Of a stretch of DNA of 35,914 nucleotides, positions 7,875 through 15,404 are shown piece by piece (position 1 is the first letter of the stretch; every line of letters starts with the position of its first letter). The position numbers and the translations under genes were made by a program. The stretch comes from Planctomycetota bacterium (GTDB taxonomy: Bacteria > Planctomycetota > UBA1135 > UBA2386). Under the pieces are notes generated by a model. It was given only the letters and a program-made list of their open reading frames with translations. It was not told the DNA's origin and made no database searches. The stretch covers positions 1 to 35,914 of the forward strand of contig JACRLW010000042.1 in the NCBI GenBank assembly GCA_016235155.1, in the 5' to 3' direction.

Positions 7875-8806
7875 ACCTTGTTCGCGGCACCGGCGATCCG
7901 CACCGCCCCGCGATCGAACGCCCCGGGCTGGTCGAGCACGGCCCCGGGCAACCATCCGAGCGCCACGGTGAACGAGTCGTCGGGCGCGACGGCCGACGAC
8001 GTCACGCGACCGATCGTTTCACCGAGCGCGGCGTCGAGCAGCAACGTGCCCGCGGCGAGTTCGATCGCGCCTTCGATCCGCAAGCGGACCAGGCGACGGT
8101 TGACGTGACCGTAGGTGTGGATGCGCGCGACGATCTCCTGCCCGACATAGCAACCCTTCGTCGTCGAGACGTGGTCGTCGAGTCCGGCTTCGAGCACGAG
8201 CGTCCGCTCGTCGGTGTCGACGCCGACCTGCGGTTCGCCCGCCGCGATGCGCAGGCAGGCGCAGAGGCGCTCGTCACGCGGCGACGGCGTTGCGAACGGC
8301 GCGCGTTCGGCGGCAGGACCGAACGCGATCGCGCGCTCGAGCCCGCCGCGCGCGACGGCGAGGACGAGCGAACCGTCCGGCTCCTGCCTCGTGGATCCGA
8401 TCGACACACCGGCCCGCTCCGCGGCGCCGAGTCCGAGCAGCGCGGCGGCGACCGGTGCCTTGCAGGTGATCGTCAGCCGCTCGCTGAAGTGGTAGCGCTC
8501 GAGCGACTGGGCCAGTTCGTCGACGCGGGCTCCTGGCACGACGAGCGTGACGCCGTCGGCGGCGCGGATCGCGATCGCGATCGCGACGAGCTTCCCCTTC
8601 GCCGTCAGGAACGCGATCGGGGCCGAAGTCCCCGGGCTGAGGCCCACCACGTCCTGCGCTCCGATCCGCTGGACGAAGTCGATCGCGTCGGAGCCCCGCA
8701 CGTCGAGCAAGGCGAGTCCGGGCACCGGTGCCGGACAGGAACCCGTCGCGGGGAGCAGCCCGCACAACTGGAGGAGCAGGCGGTCGGAAGGGGGCTTGCG
8801 GTTCAT
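7832..8806 (-). CDS. ygfZ: YgfZ/GcvT-like folate-binding protein, Fe-S cluster maintenance
   Basis: A 324-residue member of the YgfZ family, distant relatives of the glycine-cleavage T protein. The family signature KGCYVGQE is present with its conserved cysteine at about residue 219, followed by IVARIHTYGHVNRRLVRL. In E. coli YgfZ is tetrahydrofolate-dependent and supports a subset of Fe-S enzymes, including the methylthiotransferase MiaB. Its location, divergent from the ISC operon across a 151-nt promoter region, fits that role. The start at 8806 is preferred; an ATG at 8836 is in frame and possible. The C-terminal end overlaps the convergent cupin gene by 43 nt. Confidence 0.9.
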   Translation of the reverse strand: MNRKPPSDRLLLQLCGLLPATGSCPAPVPGLALLDVRGSDAIDFVQRIGAQDVVGLSPGTSAPIAFLTAKGKLVAIAIAIRAADGVTLVVPGARVDELAQSLERYHFSERLTITCKAPVAAALLGLGAAERAGVSIGSTRQEPDGSLVLAVARGGLERAIAFGPAAERAPFATPSPRDERLCACLRIAAGEPQVGVDTDERTLVLEAGLDDHVSTTKGCYVGQEIVARIHTYGHVNRRLVRLRIEGAIELAAGTLLLDAALGETIGRVTSSAVAPDDSFTVALGWLPGAVLDQPGAFDRGAVRIAGAANKVQVAGLAPAQTTSA

Positions 8807-8860
8807 CGGTCGCGAACTCGGATCAAGGTGCCTCATGCCGCGACGCGCGGACGCCGACCC

Positions 8861-8889
8861 TTGAAAGAGCCCCAAACAGCATCTATTTT
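8861..8889 (+). promoter_or_regulatory. Sigma70-type promoter of the ISC operon
   Basis: TTGAAA (8861-8866) and TATTTT (8884-8889) are separated by exactly 17 nt, a good -35/-10 pair in otherwise GC-rich DNA. Transcription would start near 8896, about 60 nt before the Rrf2 regulator gene. The AT-rich stretch between the elements is a likely operator for that regulator. Prediction by eye. Confidence 0.72.
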
Positions 8890-8957
8890 CCCCGCGCCCG
8901 AACAAGAGCCCGCCCGAGAGGGCCGCCGCCCAGCCGCCCGAACACCAGAACGACCCG

Positions 8958-9524
8958 ATGTTCCGGATCACCAAGAAGGCCGACTACACCGTCTTCGTCC
9001 TCGCCTACCTCGCCCGTCGGGCGGCGCAGGAAGGGCAGGACGTGCTGGTCTCGGCCCAGGAACTCGCCTCGCTGAGCTCGCTCAACAAGTCGCTGATCGC
9101 CAACCTGCTCAAGGACCTGACCCGCGCCGGAATCCTGAAGTCGGTCCGGGGGGCACACGGCGGCTACCGGCTCGCGCGGCCGGCGACCGAGATCCACTTC
9201 GGCGAGATCCTCGAGGTCGTCGAGGGACGCTTCACCTTCGTCGAGTGTGCGCACGAGCACCTGATCACGGACGCCCTGCCGGATCTCGATCCCAAGGGTC
9301 CGGGCGGCGCGGTCGTGCGCGACCACGAGAACTGCAACCTCAGTCCGCTGTGCGGATCGCGCGGCCCGCTGCTCGTCCTCCACGCGCGCATCCAGCGGAT
9401 GATGCGCGACCTGTCCCTCGCGGAGTTGTCCGGCGTCGCGCACTGTGCGACGGGACTCGCGGTGATCCGCGCGGACGACGCGGCCGAGGTCGGAACCAGC
9501 GCGCGAGGGGAGTCCCGCCGATGA
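8958..9524 (+). CDS. iscR: Rrf2-family Fe-S sensing regulator of the isc operon
   Basis: A 188-residue transcription factor with the Rrf2 winged helix: KKADYTVFVLAYLA at the start, a recognition helix region (LNKSLIANLLKDLTRAGIL) and the wing SVRGAHGGYRLARP. Three cysteines are positioned for a cluster: C97, C126 and C132 (ENCNLSPLC). IscR has these as C-x5-C-x5-C; here about 22 extra residues separate the first and second. It is the first gene of the operon and probably autoregulates it according to Fe-S status, as IscR does. The stop overlaps the iscS ATG (ATGA). The symbol is used by context; SufR/RsrR-like behaviour is an alternative. Confidence 0.85.
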   Translation: MFRITKKADYTVFVLAYLARRAAQEGQDVLVSAQELASLSSLNKSLIANLLKDLTRAGILKSVRGAHGGYRLARPATEIHFGEILEVVEGRFTFVECAHEHLITDALPDLDPKGPGGAVVRDHENCNLSPLCGSRGPLLVLHARIQRMMRDLSLAELSGVAHCATGLAVIRADDAAEVGTSARGESRR

Positions 9525-10795
9525 CCAGGAGCGCATCGCGCGGCGCGGCGACGACGGCCACGGTCGTCGTACCGATCTACATGGACAACAGCGCGACCAC
9601 GCGCTGCGACCCGCGCGTCGTCGCGAAGCTGCTGCCGTTCTTCGCCGACGACTTCGGCAACGCCGCGAGCCGCAACCACGTCTTCGGCTGGCGAGCGGAG
9701 GCCGCGATCGAGGTCGCGCGCGAACAGACCGCCGCGCTGATCGGCTGCACGCCGAAGGAGATCGTGTTCACGAGCGGATCGACCGAGGCGAACAACCTCG
9801 CGATCAAGGGCGTCGCCGAGCTGTACGCCGGCAAGGGCCGGCACTTCGTCTCGTGCGTCACCGAGCACAAGGCGGTCATCGATCCGCTCAAGCACCTCGA
9901 ACTGGGGACGATCCCCGGGCAGCCGCGCGCGGAGATCACCTTCCTGCCCGTCGACCGGCTCGGTCACGTCGACCTCGACGCGCTCTCTGCGGCGATCCGG
10001 CCCGACACGGTGCTCGTGTCGCTGATGGCGGCGAACAACGAGATCGGCACGCTGCACCCGCTCGCGGCGATCGGCCGCATCTGCAAGGAGCGCGGCGTGC
10101 TGTTCCACACCGACGCGACGCAGGCCGCGGGGCGCATCCCGATCGACGTCGAGGCCTTCGGCATCGATCTGCTCTCGTTGTCCGCGCACAAGTTCTACGG
10201 ACCGAAGGGCGTCGGCGCGCTCTACGTGCGGCGCGAGGGGCCGCGCGTCCGACTCGCGCCCCTGCTCGACGGCGGCGGCCACGAACGCGGCATGCGTTCG
10301 GGCACGCTCAACGTCCCCGGAATCGTCGGCATGGGCGAAGCGGCGCGGATCGCGCGCGAGGACTTCGCGAGCGACGTCGCGCGCCTTCGCGCCCTGCGCG
10401 ACCGGCTCGAGCAGGGCATCCTCGCGCGCTCGGTGAACGCGGTCGTGAACGGCGATCCGGACGATCGCCTGCCCCACCTCAGCAACGTGTCGTTCCCGTA
10501 CGTGGAAGGCGAGTCGCTGATCATGGGCATCAAGGACGTCGCGGTGTCGTCGGGCTCGGCGTGCACATCCGCGAGCCTGGAGCCCAGCTACGTCCTGAAG
10601 AGCCTCGGCCTCGGCGACGAACTCGCACACAGTTCGATCCGCTTCTCGCTGGGCCGATTCAACACCGAGGCGGAGGTCGACCACGTCGTCGACATGGTCT
10701 CGCGCGAGGTCGCCCGACTCCGCGAGATGTCCCCGCTCTGGGAGATGGTCCAGCAGGGCGTCGACCTCACGAAGGTCAAGTGGACCGTGCACTGA
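9521..10795 (+). CDS. iscS: Cysteine desulfurase IscS
   Basis: A 424-residue PLP enzyme that removes sulfur from cysteine and passes it as persulfide to IscU and other acceptors. It aligns along its whole length with E. coli IscS. Visible features are the cofactor lysine K224 in SAHKFYGPKG, HGGGHERGMRSGTL-like sequence (DGGGHERGMRSGTL), and the catalytic loop SSGSACTSASLEPSY with C348. The C-terminus (SPLWEMVQQGVDL) matches the IscU-docking tail of IscS. The N-terminus has about 16 residues more than E. coli IscS. ATG at 9521 follows a GAGGGGAG ribosome-binding site and overlaps the regulator stop by 4 nt. Confidence 0.97.
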   Translation: MTRSASRGAATTATVVVPIYMDNSATTRCDPRVVAKLLPFFADDFGNAASRNHVFGWRAEAAIEVAREQTAALIGCTPKEIVFTSGSTEANNLAIKGVAELYAGKGRHFVSCVTEHKAVIDPLKHLELGTIPGQPRAEITFLPVDRLGHVDLDALSAAIRPDTVLVSLMAANNEIGTLHPLAAIGRICKERGVLFHTDATQAAGRIPIDVEAFGIDLLSLSAHKFYGPKGVGALYVRREGPRVRLAPLLDGGGHERGMRSGTLNVPGIVGMGEAARIAREDFASDVARLRALRDRLEQGILARSVNAVVNGDPDDRLPHLSNVSFPYVEGESLIMGIKDVAVSSGSACTSASLEPSYVLKSLGLGDELAHSSIRFSLGRFNTEAEVDHVVDMVSREVARLREMSPLWEMVQQGVDLTKVKWTVH

Positions 10796-10827
10796 CCGAC
10801 CCGCATCGCATCCAACCGACAACTCCA

Positions 10828-11238
10828 ATGGCCTACAGCAACAAGGTGCTCGATCACTACCAGCACCCGCGCAACGTCGGCTCGCTCGACAAGGACGCCG
10901 CCGACGTCGGGACGGGCATCGTCGGCGCGCCCGAGTGCGGCGACGTGATGAAGCTCCAGATCAAGGTCGACGAATCCGGACGGATCGTCGACGCGAAGTT
11001 CAAGACCTACGGCTGCGGCTCCGCGATCGCGTCGTCGTCGCTCGCGACCGAGTGGCTGAAGGGCACGACCGTCGACGAGGCGATGGCGATCCGGAACACG
11101 CAGATCGTCGAGGAGCTGTCGCTGCCGCCCGTGAAGATCCACTGCTCGGTCCTCGCCGAGGATGCGATCAAGGCCGCGATCGCCGACTACCAGAGCAAGC
11201 AGGAGCGGTTGCGCGAAGCAGGCGCGCCGGAGAGCTGA
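10828..11238 (+). CDS. iscU: Fe-S cluster scaffold IscU
   Basis: A 136-residue scaffold on which [2Fe-2S] clusters are built. The three ligand cysteines are C37 (PECGD, with D39), C63 (YGCGSA) and C106 (HCS, with H105). The chaperone-binding motif LPPVK is exact at residues 99-103, which predicts recognition by HscA, and hscB/hscA are indeed encoded three and two genes downstream. The C-terminus ends in a charged tail. It starts 32 nt after iscS. Confidence 0.97.
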   Translation: MAYSNKVLDHYQHPRNVGSLDKDAADVGTGIVGAPECGDVMKLQIKVDESGRIVDAKFKTYGCGSAIASSSLATEWLKGTTVDEAMAIRNTQIVEELSLPPVKIHCSVLAEDAIKAAIADYQSKQERLREAGAPES

Positions 11239-11276
11239 ACGGAGTCCGTCGACTCGAGGAAGCTGAAGAGAACACC

Positions 11277-11660
11277 ATGAGCGGCGAAGCACAGACCAGC
11301 ACCAAAGCCGATCCGAAGAGCCGGCGCGGCATCCACGTGACCGAGCGGGCGGCGCAGGAGATCCTGCGGGTCATGGAGGAGCACGCGATGCCGGTCGCGA
11401 CGACCTGGGTCCGCGTCGGCGCGAAAGGAGGCGGTTGCTCCGGCTTCAGCTACGTGCTCGACTTCGACCCGAACGGCCCGACCGAGTTCGACCTCCCGTT
11501 CCAGATGCACGGCCTCCACGTCGTGATCGACAAGAAGAGCGAGTTCTTCATGGGCGGCACGATCCTGGACTTCAACGACGGCCTCCTCGATCGCGGTTTC
11601 GTGTTCAAGAACCCCGCCGCGACCGGCACCTGCGGGTGCGGCACGTCCTTCTCCGCTTGA
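11277..11660 (+). CDS. iscA: A-type Fe-S carrier IscA/ErpA family
   Basis: A 127-residue protein of the HesB/IscA family that carries Fe-S clusters to apo-proteins. The three ligand cysteines are C54 in GGGCSGFSY and C119/C121 in the terminal TCGCGTSF. There are about 18 extra residues before the conserved VTERAAQ. It lies in the usual place between iscU and hscB; the 38-nt gap from iscU is one of the largest in the operon. Its stop TGA overlaps the TTG start of hscB. IscA rather than ErpA is chosen by operon position. Confidence 0.94.
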   Translation: MSGEAQTSTKADPKSRRGIHVTERAAQEILRVMEEHAMPVATTWVRVGAKGGGCSGFSYVLDFDPNGPTEFDLPFQMHGLHVVIDKKSEFFMGGTILDFNDGLLDRGFVFKNPAATGTCGCGTSFSA

Positions 11661-12148
11661 TCGACCCCTTCGAGACGCTGGGCCTGCCCGCGACGATGGA
11701 CCTCGACGCCGCAACGCTCGAAGCGCGGTACCTGGAGCTGTCGCGGACCGCGCACCCGGATCGCAACGCGGAGGTCGAGTCAGACGCCCAGGTCGCGATG
11801 CTCGCGCGCGCCGCGGCGATCAACGACGCATTCCGCACCCTGCGCGATCCGTGGACGCGCGCCCAGGCACTCTGCGAACGACTCGCGCCGGGAGTCGTCG
11901 CGGCCACCGCGAAGCTCTCGCCGGAGTTCCTGGCCGGGGCGATGGAACTGGCGGAAGCGGTCGCGCTCGCCGAACGCGACGCGGCGGAAGCACTCGCCGA
12001 GCGGATCCGGCGCGCCCTTGCGGCGATCCTCGCGGACATCCGAGCCGCGCTGACCCACGTCGACGCGAGGTCCGCCGCGCGACTCCTGAACGAAGCCCGC
12101 TACTGGCAGAAGGCCGGCGCCGACCTGCGCCAGAAGCTCCGCGCATGA
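11657..12148 (+). CDS. hscB: Hsp40-type co-chaperone HscB
   Basis: A 163-residue J-domain protein. It begins IDPFETLGLP, and the HPD motif that triggers ATP hydrolysis by HscA is at residues 33-35 (TAHPDRN). The rest is the three-helix C-terminal domain that holds IscU, ending LLNEARYWQKAGADLRQKL, typical of HscB. A TTG start at 11657 overlaps the iscA stop (TTGA); no ATG is available upstream without running into iscA. The stop overlaps the hscA start (ATGA). Confidence 0.92.
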   Translation: MIDPFETLGLPATMDLDAATLEARYLELSRTAHPDRNAEVESDAQVAMLARAAAINDAFRTLRDPWTRAQALCERLAPGVVAATAKLSPEFLAGAMELAEAVALAERDAAEALAERIRRALAAILADIRAALTHVDARSAARLLNEARYWQKAGADLRQKLRA

Positions 12149-13893
12149 CCGAAGCTGTCTCCGGTCCGGTCGTCGTCGGCATCGACCTCGGAACCACCTA
12201 CAGCCTCGCCGCGGTGATGACGCGCCACGGCCCGCGCGTCCTGCGCGACCAGGATGGCGAGGCGTTGATCCCGTCGGTCGTCGCGTTCGAACCCGACGGC
12301 ACGCTGCGCGTCGGACGCGCCGCGCTGGCGCGTGCGCTCGACCTGCCGGATCGCACCGTGCATTCGATCAAGCGCCTGATCGGCCGCGCCGGGGTCGAGA
12401 TCGACGCCGAAGCGAAGCGACTCCCCTACCGGGTGCGGCGCGGCGCGCGCGACCTCGCGCGCGTCGTGATGACGGTCCCCGCGTACTTCGACGACGCGCA
12501 ACGGCAGGCGACCAAGGACGCCGCGACGCTGGCCGGTCTCGACTGCCGGCGCATCGTGAACGAACCGACGGCGGCCGCGCTGGCCTACGGCATCGACGGC
12601 AGCCGCGACGGTACGGTCCTCGTCTACGACCTCGGCGGCGGCACCTTCGACGTGTCGATCCTGCGCATCCAGGGCGGGGTGTTCCGCGTGCTGGCGACGG
12701 CCGGCGACACGCACCTCGGCGGCGACGACTTCGACCTGCTCCTCGCCGGCGATCTCCTCGCCGCGTCCGGCGCGACCGCGGTCGTCGAGGACAGCCGCGT
12801 GAAACAGGCGCTGCGGCGCGCGGCCGAGGCGCTCAAGATCCGGCTGAGCGACGCGGAGTCCGCGCAGCTCGAGCTCGATCTGAGCACCGGCCGCACGACG
12901 ACGGTGCACGCCACCCGCGCCGACTTCGAACGTCGCATCGCCACGCTGGTCGAGCGCACGATCGACTGCTGCCGCCGTGCGCTGTCCGACGCCGAACTCG
13001 ACGTCGGACAACTCGACGACGTCGTGCTGGTCGGCGGCAGTTCGCGCATCCCGCTCGTCCGCCGTCGCGTCGCGGAGTTCGCGCAGCGTGCGCCCCGCAC
13101 CGATGTCGACCCCGACCTCGCGATCGCGCTCGGCGCGGCGATCCAGGCTGACGTGCTCGCCGGCGGCAATCGCGCGCTGCTGCTGCTCGACGTCGTGCCG
13201 CTCTCGCTCGGCATCGAGACCATGGGCGGCGTCGTCAGCAAGCTCGTGCTGCGCAACGCGACGATCCCCACCAGCGTCACCGAGGAGTTCTCCACGCAGG
13301 TCGACGGCCAGACCGCGGTCGACCTCAACGTCTACCAGGGCGAGCGCGAGCGCACGGCCGACTGCCGCAAGCTGGCGTCGTTCAAGCTGCGCGGCATCCC
13401 GCCGATGCCCGCCGGCCTGCCGCGGGTGGCTGTGACCTTCCTCGTCGACGCCGACGGCGTGCTGCGCGTGACCGCGGTCGAGAAGCGCACCGGCGTCCAG
13501 GCTTCGATCCAGGTCGTGCCGTCGTTCGGTCTCACGCGCGACGAAGTGCGCTCGATGATGTCCGCGGCGATCGAACACGCCCGCGACGACATGGCGGCGC
13601 GCGAACTCGTCGAGCTGCGCAACAAGGGCCTCGCGATGGTGCATGGCACGCGCCGCGCGCTCGAACTCGCCGACCTGCCGCCAGACGAGGTCTACTCGGT
13701 GAAGAAGGCCGTCGCCCACCTCGATCGCGTGCTCGCGGCCGGGGCCCCGGTCGACGAACTGCGCGCCGCGACCGACGCGCTGTCGCGCCTCACCGCGCAG
13801 ATCGCGGACGACGTGATCGGCTCGGCGGTCAAGAAAGCGCTCGGCGACACGCCGCTGCCCAAGAGCGTGCTGCCGGGGAGCGAGCCGCGATGA
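12145..13893 (+). CDS. hscA: Hsp70-type chaperone HscA, lacking a segment of the ATPase domain
   Basis: A 582-residue Hsp70 specialised for IscU. Motifs: [10 protein letters not shown] phosphate loop 1, [52 protein letters not shown], and the substrate domain ([28 protein letters not shown]). It follows E. coli HscA closely except after LPY (residues 93-95). There [12 protein letters not shown] leads straight into VMTVPAYF, whereas relatives have about 35 further residues, including the helix of subdomain IB. Frame is kept. Either an unusual internal deletion or an assembly error is present. It sits between hscB and fdx with 4-nt overlaps on both sides, and would release the cluster from IscU using ATP. 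Confidence 0.93.
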   Translation: MTEAVSGPVVVGIDLGTTYSLAAVMTRHGPRVLRDQDGEALIPSVVAFEPDGTLRVGRAALARALDLPDRTVHSIKRLIGRAGVEIDAEAKRLPYRVRRGARDLARVVMTVPAYFDDAQRQATKDAATLAGLDCRRIVNEPTAAALAYGIDGSRDGTVLVYDLGGGTFDVSILRIQGGVFRVLATAGDTHLGGDDFDLLLAGDLLAASGATAVVEDSRVKQALRRAAEALKIRLSDAESAQLELDLSTGRTTTVHATRADFERRIATLVERTIDCCRRALSDAELDVGQLDDVVLVGGSSRIPLVRRRVAEFAQRAPRTDVDPDLAIALGAAIQADVLAGGNRALLLLDVVPLSLGIETMGGVVSKLVLRNATIPTSVTEEFSTQVDGQTAVDLNVYQGERERTADCRKLASFKLRGIPPMPAGLPRVAVTFLVDADGVLRVTAVEKRTGVQASIQVVPSFGLTRDEVRSMMSAAIEHARDDMAARELVELRNKGLAMVHGTRRALELADLPPDEVYSVKKAVAHLDRVLAAGAPVDELRAATDALSRLTAQIADDVIGSAVKKALGDTPLPKSVLPGSEPR

Positions 13894-14234
13894 CCGGGTC
13901 GCCGCCGATCCGCGTCCGCTTCGACGCCGACCGCGAGTTCGACGCCGCGCTCGGCGAGTCGATCCTCGACGTCGCGCTGCGCAACCACGTCGATCTCGAC
14001 CACGCCTGCGGCGGCGTGTGCGCGTGCTCGACCTGTCACGTCCGCGTGCTCGAGGGCGCCGATGCGCTCAACGGCGCGAGCGAGGAAGAGGAGGATCGGC
14101 TCGACTCCGCGCGCGACGTCGGTCTCGACAGCCGCTTGGGCTGTCAGGCCCGCATCGAGCGCGCGCCCAAGGGCGGCGTCGTCGCCGTGCGCATCCCCGC
14201 CTGGAACGTCAACCTCGTGCGCGAAGCGCACTGA
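13890..14234 (+). CDS. fdx: Adrenodoxin-type [2Fe-2S] ferredoxin of the ISC system
   Basis: A 114-residue ferredoxin with the cluster motif C40-x5-C46-x2-C49 (HACGGVCACSTCH) and the fourth ligand C85 (LGCQARI), the spacing of ISC/adrenodoxin-type ferredoxins. It supplies electrons for cluster assembly on IscU. The ATG overlaps the hscA stop by 4 nt. This is the last canonical ISC gene; iscX, found next in E. coli, is absent and trmB follows after 24 nt. Confidence 0.95.
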   Translation: MTGSPPIRVRFDADREFDAALGESILDVALRNHVDLDHACGGVCACSTCHVRVLEGADALNGASEEEEDRLDSARDVGLDSRLGCQARIERAPKGGVVAVRIPAWNVNLVREAH

Positions 14235-14258
14235 TCCGTCGCGACGCCCCCCTTTGCG

Positions 14259-14984
14259 ATGAACCCCGCCGGACGACCCGACGAGATCCTCGGCCGCGCA
14301 CGACGCATGTCGGTCGGCGGCCGCCTCTCCTTCCGGCGCCACCTCGACGCTGTCGTCGACGACCGCGACCTGCCGCTCGTCGACGGCGGCGACGACCCGC
14401 CGCCGCTGGCGGAGATCGTCCCGGCGCAGTGCGCGCACATCGAGATCGAGGTCGGTTCGGGCAAGGGCGCGTTCCTGCTCGCGGCGACCGCCGTCGCGCC
14501 GGAGACCTTCTTCTGCGGCATCGAGGCCGCGCCGAGCTATGCGCGCTACGCGGCCGCGCGCCTGCGCGACGCCGGCCGTCGCAACGCCGTGCTGCTGATC
14601 GACAACGCGAGCCTGTTCCTGCGCGACCGCGTGGCACCCGGGTCGCTCGATCGCCTGCACGTCTACTTCCCCGATCCCTGGCCCAAGCGCCGCCACCGCG
14701 GCCGGCGCTTCTTCGGCGAGGACTGCGCCCTGGCGATCCATCGCGTCCTTCGCCCCGGCGGCCTGCTGCTCGTCGCGACCGACAACCCGGCCTACGCGGG
14801 CCAGATCGCGCGCGTGCTCGGCGCTTCGGATCGGCTCGCGCGGGACGAGGACGTCGAGCGCGAACTGCAAGCACTCGGTCCGGGCCATGGTTTCTCGCCG
14901 ACGAACTTCGAGGCCAAGTACCTCGCCGAGGGCCGCATCATCCGGCGCTTCGCGTTCCGGGCACTCGCGGACTCGACGCGATGA
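14259..14984 (+). CDS. trmB: tRNA (guanine-N7)-methyltransferase TrmB
   Basis: A 241-residue SAM-dependent enzyme that makes m7G46 in tRNA. The SAM-binding motif is IEIEVGSGKGAFLL, the acidic ligand lies in GIEAAPSYARYA, and the family signature HVYFPDPWPKRRHRGRRF is intact. The C-terminal TNFEAKYLAEGR matches the TrmB end (T.FE...). It is cotranscribed with the ISC genes (24 nt after fdx) and overlaps the Rieske gene by 4 nt. A functional link to Fe-S assembly is not obvious. Confidence 0.95.
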   Translation: MNPAGRPDEILGRARRMSVGGRLSFRRHLDAVVDDRDLPLVDGGDDPPPLAEIVPAQCAHIEIEVGSGKGAFLLAATAVAPETFFCGIEAAPSYARYAAARLRDAGRRNAVLLIDNASLFLRDRVAPGSLDRLHVYFPDPWPKRRHRGRRFFGEDCALAIHRVLRPGGLLLVATDNPAYAGQIARVLGASDRLARDEDVERELQALGPGHGFSPTNFEAKYLAEGRIIRRFAFRALADSTR

Positions 14985-15307
14985 GCGAGCCGCTGCGCTG
15001 GGTCGACGCCGGCGAGCTCGCCGCCCTGCGCTTCGAACCCGGTGCCGTGGTCGTCATCGAGGGCATCGAGGTGGCGGTCTTCCCCCTCGGCGACGGCTAC
15101 ACGGCCCTCGTGAACTCGTGTCCGCACGCCGGCGGACCGCTCGCGAGCGGCATCCGCGACGGCGACCGGATCGAGTGCCCATGGCACGGTTGGAGCTTCG
15201 AACTCGCGACCGGTGCGTGCATCCAAGTACCGTCGCGGCCGGCGCGCCGCCTGCCCGTGTGCGTCGTCGACGGGCGTCTGTCGATCGGTCTGCCTGCCGC
15301 GCACTGA
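14981..15307 (+). CDS. Small Rieske [2Fe-2S] protein
   Basis: A 108-residue stand-alone Rieske protein of the NirD/HcaC type. The cluster ligands are C47 and H49 in SCPHAGG and C66 and H69 in CPWHGW. No signal peptide or membrane helix is present, so it is cytoplasmic. It would act as an electron carrier, but no oxygenase or reductase partner is next to it. ATG at 14981 overlaps the trmB stop (ATGA), placing it as the last gene of the ISC transcript; the following 97 nt separate it from lysS. Confidence 0.92.
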   Translation: MSEPLRWVDAGELAALRFEPGAVVVIEGIEVAVFPLGDGYTALVNSCPHAGGPLASGIRDGDRIECPWHGWSFELATGACIQVPSRPARRLPVCVVDGRLSIGLPAAH

Positions 15308-15327
15308 TCGCGGCGCCGGTCCACGGT

Positions 15328-15340
15328 GGGAGCGGCTCCC
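15328..15340 (+). terminator. Short GC hairpin after the ISC-trmB-Rieske operon
   Basis: A perfect inverted repeat GGGAG-CGG-CTCCC lies about 20 nt after the Rieske stop. No T-run follows, so it may be a weak or factor-assisted terminator or merely a chance GC hairpin. Confidence 0.3.
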
Positions 15341-15404
15341 GCGTTCGCCTATCCTCCGCGCCGTTTCGAACCGCTGCGCGCGACCGGCGCGCACGAAAGG
15401 TGCT

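Noticed and set aside
4051-7890. A very long open frame (over 1,200 codons) on the minus strand
   Set aside because: It lies antisense to the histidine kinase, parvulin and cupin genes, which have recognisable domains. Its translation is low-complexity Arg/Ala/Glu, as expected from the mirrored codon bias of GC-rich genes.
7784-9520. A plus-strand frame open upstream of iscS
   Set aside because: It is antisense to ygfZ and overlaps the Rrf2 gene in another frame. IscS homology starts shortly after the ATG at 9521.
14235-14258. iscX gene after fdx
   Set aside because: Only 24 nt lie between fdx and trmB.
15213-15404. N-terminal extension of lysyl-tRNA synthetase
   Set aside because: It overlaps the Rieske gene, and residues before the GTG at 15405 are not LysRS-like.
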